The notes under the pieces were generated by a model that was given only the letters and a program-made list of their open reading frames with translations, ran no database searches and was not told the origin of the DNA. A DNA stretch of 64,000 nt from Rhabditoides inermis (Eukaryota > Nematoda > Chromadorea > Rhabditida > Rhabditidae), in contig CAWZYM010000346.1 in NCBI GenBank assembly GCA_963966185.1, forward strand, positions 92,001-156,000, read 5' to 3'. This document shows, piece by piece, positions 17,261 to 30,700 of the stretch (position 1 is the stretch's first letter; every line of letters starts with the position of its first letter). The translations under genes and the position numbers were made by a program.

Positions 17261-17540
17261 TTCTTTAAAAAGTACTTGCGTAAAAAGACTCAGTTTGTCT
17301 TGACCCAATTCAACAAAAGCGCATGCATAAAACGTTTACAAATACTAACACAAACCTGCACTTCTCTCTCTCTCTCTCCATCTCCTTTAATTGTATTCTT
17401 ATATTTCCTATGTTAGTTAGTGTCAACAGTCTGGTCTTCGCAAGTTTGTGTTAGTATTTGTAAACGTTTTATGCATGCGCTTTTGTTGAATTGGGTCAAG
17501 ACAAACTGAGTCTTTTTACGCAAGTATTTTTTTAAAGAAA
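17261..17540. repeat. Small inverted repeat (arms about 100 bp)
   Basis: 17261-17359 and 17440-17540 are near-perfect inverted copies (AGTACTTGCGTAAAAAGACT and so on) around an 80-base spacer with CT repeats. It sits inside the Helitron-like body and makes matching shadow ORFs on both strands. Confidence 0.9.
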
Positions 17541-17547
17541 TATACCA

Positions 17548-17800
17548 TAGTACTGTCTCTAGAAAGTTGTTGTCACCGCTGCGGAGATGTGAGAATAGAC
17601 GAGAGAGAGAGAGAGAGAGAGGGAGCGAGAGAGGGGGTAGGAGGAGAGAGGAGGGAGAGTAGACATAACTGTCTCTCGAAATTCGCATTGACTACTGCAG
17701 ACGTGAGAGTAGAAGAGTAGAAAGAATATACCATAGTACTGTCTCTAGAAAGTTGTTGTCACCGCTGCGGGGACGTGAGAATATACGAGAGAGAGAGAGA
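17548..17800. repeat. Minisatellite of the Helitron-like family with GA tracts
   Basis: ATACCATAGTACTGTCTCTA occurs twice, starting at about 17541 and 17727, each followed by GTTGTCACCGCTGCGG and a GA microsatellite. It is the inverted counterpart of the CCGC...TTCTAGAGACAGTACTAT units at 14081 and 49480. Confidence 0.75.
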
Positions 17801-17920
17801 GAAATAATAGCGAAAGACAAAATAAAAAAGAGAAAGAGAGAGACGGAGGGAGAGAGAGGGAGTGGGGAGAGAGAGAGAGGGAGAAAGGTAGGGAGAGAGA
17901 GATGGAGGAATAGGAAGTAA
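17801..17920. repeat. GA-rich low-complexity tract
   Basis: Degenerate GAGAGA sequence within the Helitron-like body; no gene. Confidence 0.8.
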
Positions 17921-18097
17921 ATGAGTTGAAAATAGAGAAAATGATAAAAACAACAGAGAAAGAAAGTAGGATAGAGATGAAAAAGATGTTTCTACGCAAA
18001 AATAACTATACTTCTATTTTTCTATTCTTGTATACCTAGTGCGGAGGCGCGCGACAGCGCGCCGGAGCGCTAGTCTCCTGCTCAAGCGTATATATAT

Positions 18098-21000
18098 CAA
18101 ATTCATCGCTTTTCAAATTCATCGTTTTTCAAATTCATCGCTTTTCATTCATCGCTTTTCAAATTCATCGCTTTTCAAGTTCATCGCTTTTCAAATTCAT
18201 CGCTTTTTCAAATTCATCGCTTTTCAAATTCATCGCTTTTCAAATTCATCGCTTTTCAAATTCATCGCTTTTCAAATTCATCGCTTTTTCAATTTCATCG
18301 CTTTTCAAATTCATCGCTTTTCAAATTCATCGCTTTTCAAATTCATCGCTTTTCAAATTCATCGCTTATCAAATTCATCGTTTTTCAAATTCATCGCTTT
18401 TCAAATTCATCGCTTTTCAAATTCATCGCTTTTCAAATTCATCACTTTTCAAATTCATCGCTTCTCAAATTCATCGCTTTTCGAAATCATCGCTTTTAAA
18501 ATTCATCGCTTTTCAAGTTCATCGCTTTTCAAATTCATCGCTTTTCAAATTCATCGCTTTTCAAATTCATCGCTTTTCAAATTCATCGCTTTTCAAATTC
18601 ATCGCTTTTTCAATTTCATCGCTTTTCAAATTCATCGCTTTTCAAATTCATCGCTTTTCAAATTCATCGCTTTTCAAATTCATCGCTTATCAAATTCATC
18701 GTTTTTCAAATTCATCGCTTTTCAAATGCATCGCTTTTCAAATTCATCGCTTTTCAAATTCATCACTTTTCAAATTCATCGCTTCTCAAATTCATCGCTT
18801 TTCGAAATCATCGCTTTTAAAATTCATCGCTTTTCAAATTCATCGCTTTTTCAAATTCATCGCTTTTCAAATTCATCGCTTTTCAAATTCATCGCTTTTC
18901 AAATTCATCGCTTTTCAAATTCATCGCTTTTCAAATTCATTGCTTTTCAAATTCATCGCTTTTCAAATTCATCGCTTTTCAAATTCATCGCTTTTCAAAT
19001 TCATCGCTTTTCAAATTCATCGCTTTTCAAATTCATTGCTTTTCAAATTCATCGCTTTCCAAATTCATCGCTTTTCAAATTCATCGCTTTACAAATTCAT
19101 CGCTTTTCAAATTCATCGCTTTCCAAATTCATCGCTTTTCAAATTCATCGCTTTACAAATTCATCGTTTTTCAAATTCATCGCTTTCAAATTTATCGCTT
19201 TTCAAATTCATCGCTTCTCAAATTCATCGCTTTTCAAATTCATCGCTTTTCAAATTCATCGCTTTTCAAATTCATCGCTTTTCAAATTCATCGCTTTTCA
19301 AGTTCATCGCTTTCCAAATTCATCGCTTTTCAAATTCATCGCTTTTCAAATTCATCGCTTTTCAAATTCATCGCTTTTCAAATTCATCGCTTTCCAAAAT
19401 CATCGCTTTTCAAATTTTCAAATTCATCGCTTTTCAAATTCATCGCTTTTCAAATTCATCGCTTTTCAAATTCATCGCTTTTCAAATTCATCGCTTTTCA
19501 AATTCATCGCTTTTCAAATTCATCGCTTTTCAAATTCATCGCTTTTCAAATTCATCGCTTTTCAAATTCATCGCTTTTCAAATTCATCGCTTTTCAAATT
19601 CATCGCTTTTCAAATTTATCGCTTTTCAAATTCATCGCTTTTCAAATTCATCGCTTTTCAAATTCATCGCTTTTCAAATTCATCGCTTTTCAAATTCATC
19701 GCTTTTCAAATTCATCGCTTTTCAAATTCATCGCTTTTCAAATTCATCGCTTTTCAAATTCATCGCTTTTCAAATTCATCGCTTTTCAAATTCATCGCTT
19801 TTCAAATTCATCGCTTTTCAAATTCATCGCTTCTCAAATTCATCGCTTCTCAAATTCATCGCTTTTCGAATTCATCGCTTTTAAAATTCATCGCTTTTAA
19901 AATTCATCGCTTTTTCAAATTCATCGCTTTTCAAATTCATCGCTTTTTCAAATTCATCGCTTTTCAAATGCATCGCTTTTCAAATGCATCGCTTTTCAAA
20001 TTCATCGCTTTTCAAATTCATTGCTTTTCAAATTCATCGCTTTTCAAATTCATCGCTTTTCAAATTCATCGCTTTTCAAATTCATCGCTTTTCAAATTCA
20101 TCGCTTTTCAAATTCATCGCTTTTCAAATTCATCGCTTTCCAAATTCATCGCTTTTCAAATTCATCGCTTTCCAAATTTATCGCTTTTCAAATTCATCGC
20201 TTTACAAATTCATCGCTTTTCAAATTCATCGCTTTTCAAATTTATCGCTTTTCAAATTCATCGCTTTTCAAATTCATCGCTTTTCAAATTCATCGATTTT
20301 CAAATTCATCGCTTTTCAAATTCATCGCTTTTCAAATTCATCGCTTTTCAAATTCATCGCTTTTCAAATTCATCGCTTTTCAAATTCATCGCTTTCCTAA
20401 TTCATCGCTTTCCAAATTCATCGCTTTTCAAATTCATCGCTTTTCAAATTCATCGCTTTTCAAATTCATCGCTTTCCAAATTCATCGCTTTTCAAATTTT
20501 CAGATTCATCGCTTTTCAAATTTTCAGATTCATCGCTTTTCAAATTCATCGCTTTTCAAATTCATCGCTTTTCAAATTCATCGCTTTTCAAATTCATCGC
20601 TTTTCAAATTCATCGCTTTTCAAACTCATCGGTTTTCAAATTCATCGCTTTTCAAACTCATCGGTTTTCAAATTCATCGCTTTTCAAATTCATCGCTTTT
20701 CAAATTCATCGCTTTTCAAATTCATCGCTTTTCAAATTCATCGCTTTTCAAATTCATCGCTTTTCAAATTCATCGCTTTTCAAATTCATCGCTTTTCAAA
20801 TTCATCGCTTTTCAAATTCATCGCTTTTCAAATTCATCGCTTTTCAAATTTATCGCTTTTCAAATTCATCGCTTTTCAAATTCATCGCTTTTCAAATTCA
20901 TCGCTTTTCAAATTCATCGCTTTTCAAATTCATCGCTTTTCAAATTCATCGCTTTTCAAATTCATCGCTTTTCAAATTCATCGCTTTTCAAATTCATCGC

Positions 21001-24000
21001 TTTTCAAATTCATCGCTTTTCGAATTCATCGCTTTTAAAATTCATCGCTTTTAAAATTCATCGCTTTTAAAATTCATCGCTTTTTCAAATTCATCGCTTT
21101 TCAAATTCATCGCTTTTTCAAATTCATCGCTTTTCAAATTCATCGCTTTTCAAATTCATTGCTTTTCAAATTCATCGCTTTTCAAATTCATCGCTTTTCA
21201 AATTCATCGCTTTTCAAATTCATCGCTTTTCAAATTCATCGCTTTTCAAATTCATCGCTTTTCAAATTCATCGCTTTCCAAATTCATCGCTTTCCAAATT
21301 CATCGCTTTTCAAATTCATCGCTTTCCAAATTCATCGCTTTACAAATTCATCGCTTTTCAAATTCATCGCTTTTCAAATTTATCGCTTTTCAAATTCATC
21401 GCTTTTCAAATTCATCGCTTTTCAAATTCATCGATTTTCAAATTCATCGCTTTTCAAATTCATCGCTTTTCAAATTCATCGCTTTTCAAATTCATCGCTT
21501 TTCAAATTCATCGCTTTCCAAATTCATCGCTTTCCAAATTCATCGCTTTTCAAATTCATCGCTTTTCAAATTCATCGCTTTTCAAATTCATCGCTTTTCA
21601 AATTCATCGCTTTCCAAATTCATCGCTTTTCAAATTTTCAAATTCATCGCTTTTCAAATTCATCGCTTTTCAAATTCATCGCTTTTTCAAATTCATCGCT
21701 TTTCAAATTCATCGCTTTTCAAATTCATCGCTTTTCAAATTCATCGCTTTTCAAATTCATCGCTTTTCAAATTCATCGCTTTTCAAATTCATCGCTTTTC
21801 AAATTCATCGCTTTTCAAACTCATCGCTTTTCAAATTCATCGCTTTTCAAATTCATCGCTTTTCAAATTCATCGCTTTTCAAATTCATCGCTTTTCAAAT
21901 TCATCGCTTTTCAAATTCATCGCTTTTCAAATTCATCGCTTTTCAAATTCATCGCTTTTTCAAATTCATCGCTTTTCAAATTCATCGCTTTTCAAATTCA
22001 TCGCTTTTCAAATTCATCGCTTTTCAAATTCATCGCTTTTCAAATTCATCGCTTTTCAAATTCATCGCTTCTCAAATTCATCGCTTTTCAAATTCATCGC
22101 TTTTCAAATTCATCGCTTTTCAAATTCATCGCTTTTCAAATTCATCGCTTCTCAAATTCATCGCTTTTCAAATTCATCGCTTTTCAAATTCATCGCTTTT
22201 CAAATTCATCGCTTTTCAAATTCATCGCTTTTTCAAATTCATCGCTTTTCAAATTCATCGCTTTTCAAATTCATCGCTTTTCAAATTCATCGCTTTTCAA
22301 ATTCATCGCTTTTCAAATTCATCGCTTTTCAAATTCATCGCTTTTCAAATTCATCGCTTTTCAAATTCATCGCTTTTCAAATTCATCGCTTTTTCAAATT
22401 CATCGCTTTTCAAATTCATCGCTTTTCAAATTCATCGCTTTTCAAATTCATCGCTTTTCAAATTCATCGCTTCTCAAATTCATCGCTTTTCAAATTCATC
22501 GCTTTTCAAATTCATCGCTTTTCAAATTCATCGCTTTTCAAATTCATCGCTTCTCAAATTCATCGCTTTTCAAATTCATCGCTTTTCAAATTCATCGCTT
22601 TTCAAATTCATCGCTTTTCAAATTCATCGCTTCTCAAATTCATCGCTTTTCAAATTCATCGCTTTTCAAATTCATCGCTTTTCAAATTCATCGCTTTTCA
22701 AATTCATCGCTTTTCAAATTCATCGCTTTTCAAATTCATCGCTTTTTCAAATTCATCGCTTTTCAAATTCATCGCTTTTCAAATTCATCGCTTTTCAAAT
22801 TCATCGCTTTTCAAATTCATCGCTTTTCAAATTCATCGCTTTTCAAATTCATCGCATTTCAAATTCATCGCTTTTTCAAATTCATCGCTTTTCAAATTCA
22901 TCGCTTTTCAAATTCATCGCTTTTCAAATTCATCGCTTTTCAAATTCATCGCTTTTCAAATTCATCGCTTCTCAAATTCATCGCTTTTCAAATTCATCGC
23001 TTTTCAAATTCATCGCTTTTCAAATTCATCGCTTTTCAAATTCATCGCTTTTCAAATTCATCGCTTTTCAAATTCATCGCTTTCCAAATTCATCGCTTTT
23101 CAAATTTTCAAATTCATCGCTTTTCAAATTCATCGCTTTTCAAATTCATCGCTTTTCAAATTCATCGCTTTTTCAAATTCATCGCTTTTCAAATTCATCG
23201 CTTTTCAAATTCATCGCTTTTCAAATTCATCGCTTTTCAAATTCATCGCTTTTCAAATTCATCGCTTTTCAAATTCATCGCTTTTCAAATTCATCGCTTT
23301 TTCAAATTCATCGCTTTTCAAATTCATCGCTTTTCAAATTCATCGCTTTTCAAATTCATCGCTTTTCAAATTCATCGCTTTTCAAATTCATCGCTTCTCA
23401 AATTCATCGCTTTTCAAATTCATCGCTTTTCAAATTCATCGCTTTTCAAATTCATCGCTTTTCAAATTCATCGCTTTTCAAATTCATCGCTTTTCAAATT
23501 CATCGCTTTCCAAATTCATCGCTTTTCAAATTTTCAAATTCATCGCTTTTCAAATTCATCGCTTTTCAAATTCATCGCTTTTTCAAATTCATCGCTTTTC
23601 AAATTCATCGCTTTTCAAATTCATCGCTTTTCAAATTCATCGCTTTTCAAATTCATCGCTTTTCAAATTCATCGCTTTTCAAATTCATCGCTTTTCAAAT
23701 TCATCGCTTTTCAAACTCATCGCTTTTCAAATTCATCGCTTTTCAAATTCATCGCTTTTCAAATTCATCGCTTTTCAAATTCATCGCTTTTCAAATTCAT
23801 CGCTTTTCAAATTCATCGCTTTTTCAAATTCATCGCTTTTCAAATTCATCGCTTTTCAAATTCATCGCTTTTCAAATTCATCGCTTTTCAAATTCATCGC
23901 TTTTCAAATTCATCGCTTTTCAAATTCATCGCTTCTCAAATTCATCGCTTTTCAAATTCATCGCTTTTCAAATTCATCGCTTTTCAAATTCATCGCTTCT

Positions 24001-24582
24001 CAAATTCATCGCTTTTCAAATTCATCGCTTTTCAAATTCATCGCTTTTCAAATTCATCGCTTTTCAAATTCATCGCTTTTTCAAATTCATCGCTTTTCAA
24101 ATTCATCGCTTTTCAAATTCATCGCTTTTCAAATTCATCGCTTTTCAAATTCATCGCTTTTCAAATTCATCGCTTTTCAAATTCATCGCTTTTCAAGTTC
24201 ATCGCTTTTCAAATTCATCGCTTTTCAAATTCATCGCTTTTTCAAATTCATCGCTTTTCAAATTCATCGCTTTTCAAATTCATCGCTTTTCAAATTCATC
24301 GCTTTTCAAATTCATCGCTTTTCAAATTCATCGCTTCTCAAATTCATCGCTTTTCAAATTCATCGCTTTTCAAATTCATCGCTTTTCAAATTCATCGCTT
24401 TTCAAATTCATCGCTTTTCAAATTCATCGCTTTTCAAATTCATCGCTTTTCAAATTCATCGCTTTTTCAAATTCATCGCTTTTCAAATTCATCGCTTTTC
24501 AAATTCATCGCTTTTCAAATTCATCGCTTTTTCAAATTCATCGCTTTTTCAAATTCATCGCTTTTCAAATTCATCGCTTTTC
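18098..24582 (+). repeat. SatA 16 bp satellite, array 2a
   Basis: About 405 copies of TTTTCAAATTCATCGC. Variants include 17 bp units (extra T), CTTCTC, TTTCC, TTTAC, AAACTC, and short 10 bp slips (AAATTTTCAAATTC). Rare variants mark internal segmental duplication: the block 21611-21817 recurs at 23507-23713. Plus-strand frames stay open for up to 1149 codons. Confidence 0.97.
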
Positions 24583-24755
24583 ATGATAACTTAGATGCTA
24601 ATTTCTAGAATTTAAGCAAAGTAGGACACAAGCAAATGCTCGGGAAAGGGTGGAGGCGGAGGCTAAAAATTTCAATTCAGACAGTTTTTGTATGTAGTTA
24701 TGCCTTCAGGGCACATTCACACGATTGAATTTGAACAAGTGAATTGTTGTATGCT
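24583..24755 (-). repeat. Single SatB unit inside SatA (linker 1)
   Basis: One inverted SatB unit, from ATGATAACTTAGATGC to TTGTTGTATGCT, between SatA runs. On the plus strand it stops the incoming SatA frame and supplies an ATG (24700) opening into the next run. It lacks the TTTA insertion seen in linkers 2-5. Confidence 0.95.
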
Positions 24756-27700
24756 CGCTTTTCCAATTCATCGCTTTACAAATTCATCGCTTTTCAAATT
24801 CATCGCTTTTCAAATTAATCGCTTTTCAAATTCATCGCTTTTCAAATTCATCGCTTTTCAAATTCATCGCTTTTCAAATTCATCGCTTTTCAAATTCATC
24901 GCTTTTTCAAATTCATCGCTTTTCAAATTCATCGCTTTTCAAATTCATCGCTTTTCAAATTCATCGCTTTTCAAATTCATCGCTTTTCAAATTCATCGCT
25001 TTTCAAATTCATCGCTTCTCAAATTCATCGCTTTTCAAATTCATCGCTTTTCAAATTCATCGCTTTTCAAATTCATCGCTTTTCAAATTCATCGCTTTTC
25101 AAATTCATCGCTTTTCAAATTCATCGCTTTTCAAATTCATCGCTTTTCAAATTCATCGCTTTTTCAAATTCATCGCTTTTCAAATTCATCGCTTTTCAAA
25201 TTCATCGCTTTTCAAATTCATCGCTTTTTCAAATTCATCGCTTTTCAAATTCATCGCTTTTCATGATAACTTAGATGCTAATTTCTAGAATTTAAGCAAA
25301 GTAGGACACAAGCAAATGCTCGGGAAAAGGTGGAGGCGGAGGCTAAAAAATTCAATTCAGACAGTTTTTGTATGTAGTTATTTATGCCTTCAGGGCACAT
25401 TCACACGATTGAATTTGAACAAGTGAATTGTTGTATGCTCGCTTTTCCAATTCATCGCTTTACAAATTCATCGCTTTTCAAATTCATCGCTTTTCAAATT
25501 CATCGCTTTTCAAATTCATCGCTTTTCAAATTCATCGCTTTTCAAATTCATCGCTTTTCAAATTCATCGCTTTTCAAATTCATCGCTTTTCAAATTCATC
25601 GCTTTTCAAATTCATCGCTTTTCAAATTCATCGCTTTTCAAATTCATCGCTTTTCAAATTCATCGCTTTTCAAATTCATCCCTTTTTCAAATTCATCGCT
25701 TTTCAAATTCATCGCTTTTCAAATTCATCGCTTTTCAAATTCATCGCTTTTCAAATTCATCGCTTTTCAAATTCATCGCTTCTCAAGTTCATCGCTTTTC
25801 AAATTCATCGCTTTTCAAATTCATCGCTTCTCAAATTCATCGCTTTTCAAATTCATCGCTTTTCAAATTCATCGCTTCTCAAATTCATCGCTTTTCAAAT
25901 TCATCGCTTTTCAAATTCATCGCTTTTCAAATTCATCGCTTTTCAAATTCATCGCTTTTTCAAATTCATCGCTTTTCAAATTCATCGCTTTTCAAATTCA
26001 TCGCTTTTCAAATTCATCGCTTTTCAAATTCATCGCTTTTCAAATTCATCGCTTTTCAAATTCATCGCTTTTCAAATTCATCGCTTTTCAAATTCATCGC
26101 TTTTCAAATTCATCGCTTTTTCAAATTCATCGCTTTTCAAATTCATCGCTTTTCAAATTCATCGCTTTTCAAATTCATCGCTTTTCAAATTCATCGCTTT
26201 TCAAATTCATCGCTTCTCAAATTCATCGCTTTTCAAATTCATCGCTTTTCAAATTCATCGCTTTTCAAATTCATCGCTTTTTCAAATTCATCGCTTTTCA
26301 AATTCATCGCTTTTCAAATTCATCGCTTTTCAAATTCATCGCTTTTCAAATTCATCGCTTTTCAAATTCATCGCTTTTCAAATTCATCGCTTCTCAAATT
26401 CATCGCTTTTCAAATTCATCGCTTTTCAAATTCATCGCTTTTCAAATTCATCGCTTTTCAAATTCATCGCTTTTCAAATTCATCGCTTTTTCAAAGTCAT
26501 CGCTTTTCAAATTCATCGCTTTTCAAATTCATCGCTTTTCAAATTCATCGCTTTTTCAAATTCATCGCTTTTCAAATTCATCGCTTTTCAAATTCATCGC
26601 TTTTCAAATTCATCGCTTTTTCAAATTCATCGCTTTTCAAATTCATCGCTTTTCATGATAACTTAGATGCTAATTTCTAGAATTTAAGCAAAGTAGGACA
26701 CAAGCAAATGCTCGGGAAAGGGTGGAGGCGGAGGCTAAAAATTTCAATTCAGACAGTTTTTGTATGTAGTTATTTATGCCTTCAGGGCACATTCACACGA
26801 TTGAATTTGAACAAGTGAATTGTTGTATGCTCGCTTTTCCAATTCATCGCTTTACAAATTCATCGCTTTTCAAATTCATCGCTTTTCAAATTCATCGCTT
26901 TTCAAATTCATCGCTTTTCAAATTCATCGCTTTTCAAATTCATCGCTTTTCAAATTCATCGCTTTTCAAATTCATCGCTTTTCAAATTCAACGCTTTTTC
27001 AAATTCATCGCTTTTCAAATTCATCGCTTTTCAAATTCATCGCTTTTCAAATTCATCGCTTTTCAAATTCATCGCTTTTCATGATAACTTAGATGCTAAT
27101 TTCTAGAATTTAAGCAAAGTAGGACACAAGCAAATGCTCGGGAAAGGGTGGAGGCGGAGGCTAAAAATTTCAATTCAGACAGTTTTTGTATGTAGTTATT
27201 TATGCCTTCAGGGCACATTCACACGATTGAATTTGAACAAGTGAATTGTTGTATGCTCGCTTTTCCAATTCATCGCTTTACAAATTCATCGCTTTTCAAA
27301 TTCATCGCTTTTCAAATTCATCGCTTTTCAAATTCATCGCTTTTCAAATTCATCGCTTTTCAAATTCATCGCTTTTCAAATTCATCGCTTTTCAAATTCA
27401 TCGCTTTTTCAAATTCATCGCTTTTCAAATTCATCGCTTTTCAAATTCATCGCTTTTCAAATTCATCGCTTTTCAAATTCATCGCTTTTCAAATTCATCG
27501 CTTTTCAAATTCATCGCTTTTCAAATTCATCGCTTTTCAAATTCATCGCTTTTCAAATTCATCGCTTTTCAAATTCATCGCTTTTCAAATTCATCGCTTT
27601 TCAAATTCATCGCTTTTCAAATTCATCGCTTTTCAAATTCATCGCTTTTCAAATTCATCGCTTTTCAAATTCATCGCTTTTCAAATTCATCGCTTTTCAA

Positions 27701-30700
27701 ATTCATCGCTTCTCAAATTCATCGCTTTTCAAATTCATCGCTTTTCAAATTCATCGCTTTTCAAATTCATCGCTTTTTCAAATTCATCGCTTTTCAAATT
27801 CATCGCTTTTCAAATTCATCGCTTTTCAAATTCATCGCTTTTCAAATTCATCGCTTTTCAAATTCATCGCTTTTCAAATTCATCGCTTCTCAAATTCATC
27901 GCTTTTCAAATTCATCGCTTTTCAAATTCATCGCTTTTCAAATTCATCGCTTTTTCAAAGTCATCGCTTTTCAAATTCATCGCTTTTCAAATTCATCGCT
28001 TTTCAAATTCATCGCTTTTTCAAATTCATCGCTTTTCAAATTCATCGCTTTTCAAATTCATCGCTTTTCAAATTCATCGCTTTTTCAAATTCATCGCTTT
28101 TCAAATTCATCGCTTTTCATGATAACTTAGATGCTAATTTCTAGAATTTAAGCAAAGTAGGACACAAGCAAATGCTCGGGAAAGGGTGGAGGCGGAGGCT
28201 AAAAATTTCAATTCAGACAGTTTTTGTATGTAGTTATTTATGCCTTCAGGGCACATTCACACGATTGAATTTGAACAAGTGAATTGTTGTATGCTCGCTT
28301 TTCCAATTCATCGCTTTACAAATTCATCGCTTTTCAAATTCATCGCTTTTCAAATTCATCGCTTTTCAAATTCATCGCTTTTCAAATTCATCGCTTTTCA
28401 AATTCATCGCTTTTCAAATTCATCGCTTTTCAAATTCATCGCTTTTCAAATTCATCGCTTTTTCAAATTCATCGCTTTTCAAATTCATCGCTTTTCAAAT
28501 TCATCGCTTTTCAAATTCATCGCTTTTCAAATTCATCGCTTTTCAAATTCATCGCTTCTCAAATTCATCGCTTTTCAAATTCATCGCTTTTCAAATTCAT
28601 CGCTTCTCAAATTCATCGCTTTTCAAATTCATCGCTTTTCAAATTCATCGCTTCTCAAATTCATCGCTTTTCAAATTCATCGCTTTTCAAATTCATCGCT
28701 TTTCAAATTCATCGCTTTTCAAATTCATCGCTTTTTCAAATTCATCGCTTTTCAAATTCATCGCTTTTCAAATTCATCGCTTTTCAAATTCATCGCTTTT
28801 CAAATTCATCGCTTTTCAAATTCATCGCTTTTCAAATTCATCGCTTTTCAAATTCATCGCTTCTCAAATTCATCGCTTTTCAAATTCATCGCTTTTCAAA
28901 TTCATCGCTTCTCAAATTCATCGCTTTTCAAATTCATCGCTTTTCAAATTCATCGCTTTTTCAAAGTCATCGCTTTTCAAATTCATCGCTTTTCAAATTC
29001 ATCGCTTTTCAAATTCATCGCTTTTCAAATTCATCGCTTTTCATGATAACTTAGATGCTAATTTCTAGAATTTAAGCAAAGTAGGACACAAGCAAATGCT
29101 CGGGAAAGGGTGTAGGCGGAGGCTAAAAATTTCAATTCAGACAGTTTTTGTATGTAGTTATGCCTTCAGGGCACATTCACACGATTGAATTTGAACAAGT
29201 GAATTGTTGTATGCTCGCTTTTCCAATTCATCGCTTTACAAATTCATCGCTTTTCAAATTCATCGCTTTTCAAATTAATCGCTTTTCAAATTCATCGCTT
29301 TTCAAATTCATCGCTTTTCAAATACATCGTTTTTCAATTTCATCGCTTTTCAAATTCATCGCTTTTCAAACTCATCGCTTTTCAGATTCATCGTTTTTCA
29401 AATTCATCGCTTTTCAACTTCATCGCTTTTCAAATTCATCGTTTTTTAAATTCATCGCTTTTCAAATTCATCGCTTTTCAAATTTATCGCTTTTCAAATT
29501 CATCGCTTTTCAAATTCATCGCTTTTCAAATTCATCGCTTCTCAAATTCATCGCTTTTCAAATTCATCGCTTTTCAAATTCATCGCTTTTTCAAATTCAT
29601 CGTTTTTCAAATTCATCGCTTTTCAAATTCATCGCTTTTCAAATTCATCGCTTTTTCAAATTCATCGCTTTTCAAATTCATCGCTTTTCAAATTCATCGC
29701 TTTTCAATTTCATCGCTTTTCAAATTCATCGCTTTTCAAATTCATCGCTTTTCAAATTCATCGCTTTTCAAATTTATCGCTTTTCAAATTCATCGCTTTT
29801 CAAATTCATCGCTTCTCAAATTCATCGCTTTTCAAATTCATCGCTTTTCAAATTCATCGCTTTTTCAAATTCATCGCTTTTCAAATTCATCGCTTTTCAA
29901 ATTCATCGCTTTTCAAATTCATCGCTTTTCAAATTCATCGCTTTTCAAATTCATCGCTTTTTCAAATTCATCGCTTTTCAAATTCATCGCTTTTCAAATT
30001 CATCGCTTTTCAAATTCATCGCTTTTTCAAATTCATCGCTTTTCAAATTCATCGCTTTTCAAATTCATCGCTTTTCAAATTCATCGCTTTTCAAATTCAT
30101 CGCTTTTCAAATTCATCGCTTTTCAAATTCATCGCTTTTCAAATTCATCGCTTCTCAAATTCATCGCTTTTCAAATTCATCGCTTTTCAAATTCATCGCT
30201 TCTCAAATTCATCGCTTTTCAAATTCATCGCTTTTCAAATTCATCGCTTTTTCAAATTCATCGCTTTTCAAATTCATCGCTTTTCAAATTCATCGCTTTT
30301 CAAATTCATCGCTTTTCAAATTCATCGCTTTTCAAATTCATCGCTTTTCAAATTCATCGCTTCTCAAATTCATCGCTTTTCAAATTCATCGCTTTTCAAA
30401 TTCATCGCTTTTTCAAATGCATCGCTTTTCAAATTCATCGCTTTTCAAATTCATCGCTTTTCAAATTCATCGCTTTTCAAATTCATCGCTTTTCAAATTC
30501 ATCGCTTTTCAAATTCATCGCTTTTCAAATTCATCGCTTTTCAAATTCATCGCTTTTCAAATTCATCGCTTTTCAAATTCATCGCTTTTCAAATTCATCG
30601 CTTTTTCAAATTCATCGCTTTTCAAATTCATCGCTTTTCAAACTCATCGCTTTTCAAATTCATTGCTTTTCAAATTCATCGCTTTTCAAATTCATCGCTT

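Larger units (their letters stand above)
17020..18073 (+). mobile_element. Helitron-like element, copy 3
   Basis: The best terminus of the family: GGCGCGC (18046-18052), loop GACA, GCGCGCC (18057-18063), GGAGCG, CTAG (18070-18073), then T. The body is GA-rich with the roughly 62 bp minisatellite (inverted relative to 14081) and holds a small inverted repeat. No Rep/helicase ORF, so non-autonomous. The 5' limit is uncertain; 17020 is only where GA-rich body begins. SatA starts 25 bases after the end. Confidence 0.5.

Noticed and set aside
18039..24608. Giant ORFs of 999 and 1149 codons on SatA
   Set aside because: They follow from a stop-free 16 bp unit and some begin at GTG or TTG, not ATG. 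No gene signals accompany them.
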